Source: Candidatus Bipolaricaulota bacterium (GTDB taxonomy: Bacteria; Bipolaricaulota; Bipolaricaulia; Bipolaricaulales; Bipolaricaulaceae). From it: a stretch of 64,000 nt of DNA. The DNA is taken from assembly GCA_022838705.1 (NCBI GenBank), contig JALHJZ010000001.1, forward strand, positions 1-64,000, given 5' to 3'. The notes beneath the pieces were generated by a model. That model was not told where the DNA came from and did not search any database. It saw only the letters and a program-made list of their open reading frames with translations. Position 1 is the first letter of the stretch; every line of letters starts with the position of its first letter. The translations under genes and the position numbers were made by a program. Below, piece after piece: positions 59,001 to 64,000 of this stretch.

Positions 59001-59745
59001 GCTCGTCGCCCAGTTTCGCGGCGTAGTCCCGGCTTTCCGCAAGGACGCGGTCGAGGAAGCCTGTGGTGAGCGCTTGTTTGCGGAAGAAGGCGTAGAAGTA
59101 GGCGAACGCCTCGTCGTAGCTATCGAGGAGAGCGACGAGGTCCACTTCGTAGAACACGTCCGTGCGGTAGCTTGAATCGCGGTGGTAGAGGCGCCAGCGG
59201 CGGCCATTGGTGAGAAGGCCCCATTTTCGGTCGGTGGCCCGGAGGTAGTAGTCGATTTGATAGCTGGGGTTCGCGTTCGTGAAGGCGTCCCCAGTGCCCT
59301 TACGCTTCCGGTCGAGGGAGCGGTCCCACTGTTTGGCGTCACCCACGGCGAGGGCTTTGGTGAAGTACTCGCGTCTCCCGGTGCTGCTCGCTGCTGCCTC
59401 GCGGTCCTCGCGGGAGGCAAAGAACGCAAAATCGGGGCGCCGCACGCCCTCCGGGGAGTCGACTGGAGGCTGGACAGCGTAGGAGTCCTTATGTCCAAGG
59501 AGATCAAGCACGGGGTGGATGAAGAGCTGCTCGGTCCGGGCCTCGTTGGCCGTGGGAAGCTCTCCCTTCACCCGCTCGTAGAGGTCCTTGATCGCTCGCC
59601 AAACAGGTTCAGCATCCCGCTTCGACTCCTGAAAGAAGGAGTCATCCTGCACGAGCTCGGTGAGGTAGTAGTCGGAGAAGAGGCCGTGGTTGTTGACGGC
59701 CGGCGGGAGCTTCTCTCGCGGGTGTTCTCGCGTCTCCGGTGCCAT
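56086..59745 (-). CDS. Type IIG restriction-modification enzyme (Eco57I-like)
   Basis: 1219 aa fusion. The N-terminal part has the PD-(D/E)xK nuclease motif: D105 in RRPDFAFF and D136-A-K138 in VGDAKQW. The middle is an N6-adenine methyltransferase with SAM motif DPAMGSGHFLVEAVDYLA and catalytic NPPYVRQEQL. The C-terminal region is a TaqI-like specificity domain (FMDHPLFGFDPRGRFFTNDAMY). It methylates and cleaves DNA at an unknown site, acting as a one-protein restriction system. The extreme C-terminal tail common in the family seems to be a separate gene (54895-55515). No other methylase or specificity gene is near. Confidence 0.92.
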   Translation of the reverse strand: MAPETREHPREKLPPAVNNHGLFSDYYLTELVQDDSFFQESKRDAEPVWRAIKDLYERVKGELPTANEARTEQLFIHPVLDLLGHKDSYAVQPPVDSPEGVRRPDFAFFASREDREAAASSTGRREYFTKALAVGDAKQWDRSLDRKRKGTGDAFTNANPSYQIDYYLRATDRKWGLLTNGRRWRLYHRDSSYRTDVFYEVDLVALLDSYDEAFAYFYAFFRKQALTTGFLDRVLAESRDYAAKLGDELKENVYEALRLLAEGFLKCPQNELTEDDLEEIRANTFVLIYRVLFLFYAEDRELLPMHNPVYRDSYSLRAWAREIANQLDEGRSFSPTAYHSWNKLNELFRIVNEGDAYLGVPPYNGGLFDPKKHPALAQWKVGDQYLAQALDQLFRAKAAGRGGRGPVSYRDLDIRNLGSIYEGLLEHRLRLAHEDIAVTREKDREVFVPLAKLGDRRPLNTYQAGEVYLETDKGERKATGSYYTPDYIVKYIVENTLGPLVAEKRKELEEERRDLEEKLKKSRGYDRDHYQRKLAELDHRLIQEILSIKVLDPAMGSGHFLVEAVDYLAQELIKAFGETPEEMEEEEIRWARREVVERCIYGVDVNPLAVELAKLSLWIETVAKDRPLSFLDHHLRLGNSLIGAWVKDLGRLPAQGKKDKAVEIGEHVVGLFEGELKKRLPVVLGEVMELLRKPSDKVEDIREKEAIYERILTLLQPFKEMANAWVSTYFGNEVDATGYENALLKLSDLPAVWESEVRTRPWFAKAQEIANERHFFHWELEFPEVFFADTGQRRRNPGFDAVIGNPPYVRQEQLKDKDFFKDRFEAYDSIADLYVYFYEIGHRLLCEGSRFGMITSNKFMRAAYGERLRRFLIERARPLQIIDFGDLPVFPDVSAYPCIVLTVKGGEGAPPTRYLRVVTLDFESLDELVQEKASVLPPGALTEESWQLAGADEMAILAKMEAMSVPLKDWLGDVEIRRGVLTGCNEAFFIDEETRARLIAEDPKSAEIIKPLVVGEDIKRYEIDYKNQYLIFTRRGVDIDRYPAIKRHLEQFRERLEPRPPDWDEERQGRWPGRKPGEYKWYEIQDTIDYYADFAKPKIIFGRFMDHPLFGFDPRGRFFTNDAMYVAAVRDGYPVTLLNSALGWLWIAHKCTDLRGRYLQVFIQDLNVFPIRRIALTTPPAERARLVEEAKRLYQDALNRASDPEAVQRGSEFRPTTDV

Positions 59746-59822
59746 CAGCCACCCTTGGGTGGGACGAATTCCACCATAGCCAAGCTTACCAACCGAGGCG
59801 GTTCAGCGATCACGATCTCCAT
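59745..59822 (-). pseudogene. Possible 3' remnant of a helicase-type gene
   Basis: A 25-codon frame (MEIVIAEPPRLVSLAMVEFV and four more residues) ends in TGA overlapping the restriction gene's ATG (TGATG). The preceding in-frame sequence RREELGNMEIV and this PPRLVSLAMVEF stretch vaguely recall the C-terminal end of SNF2-type helicases that often precede restriction-methylase genes. Only the tail would survive. Very uncertain; it may be a chance frame. Confidence 0.25.
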
Positions 59823-60001
59823 GTTACCCAGCTCCTCCCGCCGGCGCGGGCCTTCTTTGTCTCGTCTCCCTTCGAGGAAGCCATCGTACGTACCGTGTTT
59901 CCCAACGCATGGTACGGAGGGCTGCCAGGGGAGGCAACCGGAGCGGGCTTGAGGGTCAGCCGCGGCCTTCTCGCAGAGCAAAGGACGGGTCCTCATGGGC
60001 T

Positions 60002-60030
60002 TTGCCGAAGCCAGAGCCGATGGTTAGAAT
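60002..60030 (+). promoter_or_regulatory. tRNA-Ser promoter
   Basis: -35 TTGCCG (60002-60007), 17-nt spacer, -10 TAGAAT (60025-60030), 9 nt before the first tRNA base. Confidence 0.6.
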
Positions 60031-60039
60031 CGAGTTCAC

Positions 60040-60130
60040 GGAGGGGTGGGTGAGCGGCCGAAGCCACCTGCCTGGAGAGCAGGTGCACCCCCTAAGGGTG
60101 CCGTGGGTTCAAATCCCACCCCCTCCGCCA
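60040..60130 (+). tRNA. tRNA-Ser (GGA anticodon)
   Basis: 91-nt class II tRNA with long variable arm. Acceptor GGAGGGG pairs with CCCCTCC; the anticodon loop in CTGCCTGGAGAGCAGG reads GGA. TTCAAAT T-loop and encoded CCA are present. Confidence 0.95.
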
Positions 60131-60196
60131 GGAGCACAGCCGGGGAGTCGCGAGTTGACAACCACCAACGGAACCCTGAGCCATCGTTGTAGCATG

Positions 60197-60224
60197 TTGA
60201 CTTCCCGACGTGCGCCCATAGACT
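60197..60224 (+). promoter_or_regulatory. SRP RNA promoter
   Basis: -35 TTGACT (60197-60202), 16-nt spacer, -10 TAGACT (60219-60224). Transcription would begin near 60231, matching the first paired bases of the SRP RNA. Confidence 0.55.
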
Positions 60225-60230
60225 GTCCGG

Positions 60231-60506
60231 TCGGCCCGTGCAGGTGGGGGGCTAGCGGTCCCCTGTATCCAAAACCCGCTATACGTGGAGCCGATGGGCC
60301 TCCCGAGAGGACGGGGAGACGGAATCGGCCTGGGAGCCCCGGGCGATGACGGCCGAGCCCTCTGCGACGCATACCGGTGAACCCCGCGAGGCCCGGAAGG
60401 GAGCAACGGTAAGCTGGTCCCTGCGGGTGATAGAGGATCCCTTGGCCTGAGCTCGGTCCCCAGGAGCGCTCGTTGAACTGGCCCCGACGGAGGCCCGCAC
60501 GGGCTA
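60231..60506 (+). ncRNA. ffs: Signal recognition particle RNA, large type with Alu domain
   Basis: The S-domain core AGGCCCGGAAGGGAGCAACGG (60390-60409 region) has the conserved GGAA tetraloop at 60395-60398 and the asymmetric AGCA loop that bind Ffh. The 5' part GGCTAGCGGTCCCCTGTATCC matches the Alu-type domain with its UGUAA-like loop. Ends pair perfectly (GCCCGTGC at 60234-60241 with GCACGGGC at 60497-60504), forming helix 1. Total near 275 nt, larger than the 114-nt 4.5S RNA. The same 3' bases can form GCCCG/CGGGC followed by TAGCTTATTT, a likely terminator. Exact ends are estimates. Confidence 0.82.
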
Positions 60507-60554
60507 GCTTATTTCGGCGAACCCCACCCCCGAGCTGAGACGACACCCCACCCC

Positions 60555-60583
60555 TTGACAGAGGGAGGGGTTGGCTCTAGTAT
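60555..60583 (+). promoter_or_regulatory. Promoter of the Rrf2-hemerythrin-flavodiiron operon
   Basis: Consensus -35 TTGACA (60555-60560), 17-nt spacer, -10 TAGTAT (60578-60583). AT-rich sequence ATATACAGATCCGATTAT follows before the ATG at 60622 and could be the Rrf2 site. Confidence 0.7.
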
Positions 60584-60621
60584 AAAGGCGATATACAGAT
60601 CCGATTATCAGGAGATAACGG

Positions 60622-61035
60622 ATGAAGCTCTCCCTGGCGAGCAAGTACGCGATCCTGACCCTGATCCGCCTCGCCGCGCGCGGTGGCGGCCCGGCCACGG
60701 TCCGCGAGTTGGCCACGGAGGGTCCGGTCCCCGAGCCGTACCTGGCCAAGCTCGTCCCGGCCCTGGTGCGGGGGGGAATCCTCGCCTCGGCCCGGGGCCG
60801 GGGTGGGGGGATCACCCTCGCTCGGCCCGCAGAGGAGATTTCGCTCGCCGAGATCATCCGGGTCACGGAGGGCGAGGCCTCGTTCCGGGAATGCCCGTTT
60901 ATGGTGGATCCCTGCCCGGGGAACCCGGATTGCCCGCTCGCCCAGGTGTGGGATCCCCTCCGGGACGAGGTGGCGGACTTCTTCGAGCGAACGACGATCG
61001 GGTCCCTTGCCGCGCGGCTGAGAGGTCAATCCTGA
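60622..61035 (+). CDS. Rrf2-family transcriptional regulator with Fe-S cysteines
   Basis: 137 aa. Winged helix-turn-helix MKLSLASKYAILTLIRLAARG and PEPYLAKLVPALVRGGILAS, typical Rrf2. The cluster loop ECPFMVDPCPGNPDCPL has three cysteines spaced C-x6-C-x5-C, as in IscR/NsrR-type sensors. Followed by O2/NO-detoxifying genes, so it is more likely an NsrR-like NO or redox sensor than an Fe-S-assembly regulator; no isc or suf genes are near. Probably autoregulated by the site just upstream. Confidence 0.9.
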   Translation: MKLSLASKYAILTLIRLAARGGGPATVRELATEGPVPEPYLAKLVPALVRGGILASARGRGGGITLARPAEEISLAEIIRVTEGEASFRECPFMVDPCPGNPDCPLAQVWDPLRDEVADFFERTTIGSLAARLRGQS

Positions 61036-61054
61036 ACGGAAGGAGGAGACAGAG

Positions 61055-62206
61055 ATGAGCGAGATGATGGGCAACACGAGGAAGGAGGCGCTGAAGGCGA
61101 TCCTGCACCGGCTGCACGCCGGGGAGAGCCCCCAGGACCTCCAGGCCGCATTCCGCGACGCCGTGGGGAACGTCTCCCCGCAGGAGATCGCCCAGGTCGA
61201 GGGGGAGCTCGTCCAGGAGGGAATGAGCCCTGAGGAGATCCGGAGGCTGTGCGATCTGCACCTCGCCCTGTTTCGGGAGTCCCTGGAGCGGGAGGAGCCC
61301 CTCGCCCCGCCCTGGCACCCCATCGGGATCCTCATGGCCGAGCACCGGGAGCTCCTCCGCATCGCCGAGAAGCTCACTCGCCTGGCCCAGGGGCAAGGAA
61401 GCCCGGAGGAGCTCGCCCACATCCGCGAGCACCTCGAGGAGTCGGAGCGACACTACCTGCGGGAGGAAAACGTTCTCTTCCCCATGTTGGAGAAGCACGG
61501 GATCGTGGAGCCACCGCGGGTCATGTGGAGCGAACACCAGGAGATCCGCAAGCTCAGGAAGGAACTCGGGACCGCGGAGGGGGAGGCACTCCGCGAGCGT
61601 TCGGTGGCCTTGGGGGAGCTCCTCGCCTCCCACTTCTTCAAGGAGAACCGGATCCTCTTCCCGACAGCCCTTCAGGTGATCCCGGAGGGGGAGTGGCCGG
61701 GGATCCGAGCACAATTCGACGCGATCGGCTACTGCTGCTTCACCCCTGCCACGCCGGCGGTCCCTGTCTCCCGTGCGGAACCCGTCCCTGGTCCGCCGGC
61801 TGGCCGGCTGCGGCTCCCGACCGGCGAGTTCGCCCCCCAAGAGTTAGAGGCGATGCTGAATGCCCTGCCCGTGGACATCACCTTCGTGGACAAGGACGAT
61901 ACCGTCCGCTACTTCAACCAGACGAAGGACCGGATCTTCGTGCGCACCCCGGCCGTGCTCGGGCGCAAGGTCCAAAACTGCCATCCCCAGAAGAGCGTCC
62001 CCATCGTGGACCGGATCCTGCGGGAGTTCCGGGAGAACAAGCGCGACGCGGCCGAGTTCTGGAACCCGCTCCAGGGGAAGCTCGTCTACATTCAGTACTT
62101 CCCAGTGCGCGGTGCGAACGGGGAGTACCTGGGCACGGTCGAGGTGACCCAAGACATCGGGCCTCTCCAGAGGATCTCCGGAGAACGGCGCCTCCTCGAC
62201 GACTGA
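61055..62206 (+). CDS. DUF438 protein with hemerythrin and PAS domains
   Basis: 383 aa. DUF438 (residues 1-70), then a hemerythrin domain with diiron histidines and acids in WHPIGILMAEHRELL, HIREHLEESERHYLREENVLFP and MWSEHQEIRK and HFFKENRILFP, then a C-terminal PAS domain (PVDITFVDKDDTVRYFNQ). Similar proteins bind O2 or NO, or repair Fe-S damage (ScdA/YtfE-like). The PAS domain suggests ligand or redox sensing. Under Rrf2 control, with an AhpD-like protein and a flavodiiron protein, it forms an oxidative/nitrosative stress operon of an anaerobe. Confidence 0.92.
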   Translation: MSEMMGNTRKEALKAILHRLHAGESPQDLQAAFRDAVGNVSPQEIAQVEGELVQEGMSPEEIRRLCDLHLALFRESLEREEPLAPPWHPIGILMAEHRELLRIAEKLTRLAQGQGSPEELAHIREHLEESERHYLREENVLFPMLEKHGIVEPPRVMWSEHQEIRKLRKELGTAEGEALRERSVALGELLASHFFKENRILFPTALQVIPEGEWPGIRAQFDAIGYCCFTPATPAVPVSRAEPVPGPPAGRLRLPTGEFAPQELEAMLNALPVDITFVDKDDTVRYFNQTKDRIFVRTPAVLGRKVQNCHPQKSVPIVDRILREFRENKRDAAEFWNPLQGKLVYIQYFPVRGANGEYLGTVEVTQDIGPLQRISGERRLLDD

Positions 62207-62226
62207 GGCAGGCGAAGGAGGATACG

Positions 62227-62592
62227 ATGGGCAGACGGGAAGAGTTCTTCGCGGAGCGAGAACGGTTGAACGAGATCGTCCTCAAACGGGCGGACCTCAT
62301 GACGAAGCGGCTATTCGCCCTCGATGCCCAGGCTTACGAAGACGGGGCGCTGCCCCGCAAGGTCAAGGAGCTCCTCGGGCTGGTGGCGTCCCTCGTCCTC
62401 CGCTGCGACGACTGTATCACCTACCACGTCGTCGGGGCATGGGAGGCGGGGGCGACGGGGGAGGAGCTAACGGAAGCGATGTCGGTCGCGTTGGTGGTGG
62501 GCGGGTCAATCGTCATCCCCCACCTCCGCCGGGCGGCCGCGCTGCTGGATGAACTGGAGGGAACCGATGAACTCAATCGCGATCGAGCTTAG
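62227..62592 (+). CDS. Carboxymuconolactone decarboxylase / AhpD-like protein
   Basis: 121 aa, one CMD domain. LVASLVLRCDDCITYHVVGAWEAGATGEEL carries (abbreviated) the CxxC plus H of AhpD-type peroxidases (RCDDCITYH). Probably a peroxide-reducing or thiol-exchange protein. It overlaps the downstream flavodiiron gene by 26 nt, so it belongs to the stress operon. Not a true gamma-carboxymuconolactone decarboxylase, whose catalytic residues differ. Confidence 0.88.
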   Translation: MGRREEFFAERERLNEIVLKRADLMTKRLFALDAQAYEDGALPRKVKELLGLVASLVLRCDDCITYHVVGAWEAGATGEELTEAMSVALVVGGSIVIPHLRRAAALLDELEGTDELNRDRA

Positions 62593-63742
62593 GAAGGGCG
62601 TGCACTGGGTCGGGGTCAAGGACTGGGGCCGACGGATGTTCGACGGGCTGATCCCGCTCCCCCACGGGACATCGTACAACGCGTACCTCGTCCAGGGAGA
62701 GAAGACGGCCCTCGTGGACACGGTGAACCCGGGGTTCGAGGGCGAGCTCCTCGCCAAGATCGGGGCGGTTACGGATCCGGCGGCGCTCGACTATGTGGTC
62801 ATGAACCATGCTGAGCCCGACCACGCTGGAGCGATCCCGATCGTCCTCGCGGCGAGCCCGAAATCAAGGCTCGTCCTCACCGCGAAGGGCGCCGACATGG
62901 CGGCCCGTTACTACCGCGTGCCGCGGGAGCGGATGCAGGTGGTGGCCGACGGGGAGACGCTCGATCTGGGAGGCAAGACGCTACGGTTCGTGGATGCACC
63001 CTTCCTCCACTGGCCGGAGACGATGTTCACCTACGTGGTTGAGGACAGGATCCTCTTCCCGTGCGACTTTTTTGGATCTCACACCGCGGCGGGGGTGTAC
63101 GACGACGAGGTGGCGGATCTCGCCGTCCGCGCCCAGATGTACTTCGGTGAGATCATGATGCCGTTCCGCAAGGCCGGGGAGCGGGCGCTGAAGAAGCTCG
63201 CCGATCTCCCGATCGCTCTCATTGCCCCCAGCCACGGCCCACTGTGGCGCCATCCGGAGCGGATCCTCGACCTGTACCGGAAGTGGACGGCTGGGGAGAC
63301 TGCGGCGAAGGCCGTCGTCGCCTACGTGAGCATGTGGGGGTCCACAGAACGCCTCGTCCGCATCGTCGCCGAGACGTTGCTCGGCGAGGGGATCCGAGTG
63401 GCCGTGCACGACCTGGCGCAGGCGGACGTGGGCGACCTCGCCGGCGACCTCGTGGATGCGCGGGCGCTCGTCCTCGGGGCCCCAACCGTGTTGGGTGGCC
63501 TCCACCCCGCCGCCTTCAACGCCGCCAACCTCATCCGGGCCCTCAAGCCACCCCTCAAGTACGCCGCCCTCCTCAGCTCCTACGGGTGGGGCGGGGGCGC
63601 CGCGCGTCAGGCGAGTGAGGTCCTCGGCCCGACGGGGATCGAGGTCGTGGGCGCGGTGGAGATCCACGGTTCGCCCGCTGCGGAGGCAGAAGCCCAGGCG
63701 GCGGCCCTTGCCAGCATCCTGGCCACCCGGATCCGCAGCTAG
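62567..63742 (+). CDS. Flavodiiron protein (FprA, A-type)
   Basis: 391 aa from the ATG at 62567, behind GGAGGGAACCG. The N-terminal metallo-beta-lactamase-like domain has the diiron ligands in MNHAEPDHAGAIPIV, FVDAPFLHWPETMFTY and PCDFFGSHTA. The C-terminal flavodoxin domain has YVSMWGSTERLVRIVAETLL and SSYGWGGGAARQ. It reduces O2 to water or NO to N2O with electrons from rubredoxin or a similar donor; no rubredoxin gene is adjacent. Last gene of the operon. Confidence 0.93.
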   Translation: MNSIAIELRKGVHWVGVKDWGRRMFDGLIPLPHGTSYNAYLVQGEKTALVDTVNPGFEGELLAKIGAVTDPAALDYVVMNHAEPDHAGAIPIVLAASPKSRLVLTAKGADMAARYYRVPRERMQVVADGETLDLGGKTLRFVDAPFLHWPETMFTYVVEDRILFPCDFFGSHTAAGVYDDEVADLAVRAQMYFGEIMMPFRKAGERALKKLADLPIALIAPSHGPLWRHPERILDLYRKWTAGETAAKAVVAYVSMWGSTERLVRIVAETLLGEGIRVAVHDLAQADVGDLAGDLVDARALVLGAPTVLGGLHPAAFNAANLIRALKPPLKYAALLSSYGWGGGAARQASEVLGPTGIEVVGAVEIHGSPAAEAEAQAAALASILATRIRS

Positions 63743-63748
63743 CCCCGC

Positions 63749-63824
63749 TGGCTCCCCGGGGAGGACTCGAACCTCCGGCCCGCCGGTTAACAGCCGGCTG
63801 CTCTGCCAACTGAGCTACCGGGGA
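63749..63824 (-). tRNA. tRNA-Asn (GTT anticodon)
   Basis: 76 nt with encoded CCA. Acceptor TCCCCGG pairs with CCGGGGA; anticodon loop CTGTTAA reads GTT. D-loop AGCTCAGTTGGCAGAGC and T-loop GTTCGAGTC are canonical. Its 3' end is 6 nt from the flavodiiron stop on the opposite strand. Confidence 0.95.
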
Positions 63825-63864
63825 ATCACGCGAATCCTACCGCGGCCACGGGGGAACCGTCAAC

Positions 63865-64000
63865 TTAGGTTCCGACGTACACGTACACCGCCCGCTCCTG
63901 GGGGCCATCGAACTCGTAGAAGTACACGCGCTGGTCGTCGCCGAGGACCATCCGGCCATGCTCGACCACCCCCACCTCGGTGGGGGCAACGAACGCGGCC
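63865..64000 (-). CDS. 3' end of a gene cut by the window edge
   Basis: The last 44 codons of a minus-strand protein (AAFVAPTEVGVVEHGRMVLG, then DDQRVYFYEFDGPQERAVYV, YVGT and stop). Codon use is like the core genome. Beta-rich, otherwise unrecognised; its start lies beyond 64000. Confidence 0.6.
   Translation of the reverse strand, partial: AAFVAPTEVGVVEHGRMVLGDDQRVYFYEFDGPQERAVYVYVGT

Noticed and set aside
1..64000. CRISPR arrays, rRNA genes or a replication origin
   Set aside because: No regularly spaced repeats, no rRNA-like stretches and no dnaA boxes or AT-rich origin region were seen.

Overview
The window is 64 kb of gene-dense, GC-rich bacterial DNA (two short accessory patches are visibly more AT-rich). 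Gene content points to an anaerobic thermophile: a BpsA-type branched polyamine synthase, a pyruvoyl arginine decarboxylase, an archaeal-type phosphoglycerate mutase (ApgM), a TreT trehalose synthase, a 2-oxoacid:ferredoxin oxidoreductase, a multi-subunit NAD-linked [NiFe] hydrogenase of the electron-bifurcating HydABCSL kind, and a large SRP RNA with an Alu-type 5' domain. Bipolaricaulota (Acetothermia/OP1) or a similar deep lineage fits this mix, but that is an inference from gene content. No rRNA or universal marker gene is present to place it.

Layout. 1-1.3 kb: an IS481-like transposase inactivated by a 65-bp MITE-like insertion. 1.4-7.3 kb: a lone FmdE-domain protein, feoAB behind a metalloregulator-type operator, a cell-wall amidase, a secreted redoxin-like protein and a decayed LRR gene. 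7.4-13.2 kb: prfB and rsmI back to back from leaderless promoters, a C45 acyltransferase and korAB. 13.3-20.9 kb: a ferritin-like protein, then a six-gene ROK-regulated sugar operon (regulator, binding protein, two permeases, glycosidase, TreT). 21.2-25.1 kb: a peptide ABC transporter (two permeases and a binding protein with its own promoter and terminator). 25.2-31.5 kb: BaiN-like flavoprotein, adenosine deaminase, secreted protein, frameshifted DUF429 gene, DMT exporter, patatin, and a 59-aa ferredoxin.

31.6-46.2 kb is one long + strand operon: TatT-like TPR protein, apgM, a regulatory block (two DRTGG proteins, two HATPase proteins, one PHP protein), the hydrogenase (HydC, a Cys-less ferredoxin-fold protein, HydA, HydS, HydL, maturation protease, HydB), a second NuoE/NuoF pair, a beta-CASP nuclease and a PfkB kinase. 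Most genes overlap by 4 nt. It should couple H2 to NAD(H) and ferredoxin and supply or drain the ferredoxin pool used by KorAB.

46.2-52.3 kb on the - strand holds a complete polyamine pathway: arginine decarboxylase, deoxyhypusine-synthase homologue, SAM decarboxylase, aminopropyltransferase, ureohydrolase, plus BpsA and an M24 peptidase. 52.3-60 kb is an accessory/defence island: retropepsin-like pair, IS110 remnant, an AT-richer orphan gene, RelBE-type toxin-antitoxin, a 206-aa restriction accessory protein and a 1219-aa type IIG restriction-methylase. 60-64 kb returns to core: tRNA-Ser, SRP RNA, an Rrf2-controlled O2/NO defence operon (hemerythrin-PAS, AhpD-like, flavodiiron protein), tRNA-Asn and the 3' end of one more gene.

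Promoters are close to sigma-70 consensus with 17-nt spacers. Several place the start codon 6-12 nt after the -10 box, suggesting frequent leaderless transcripts.
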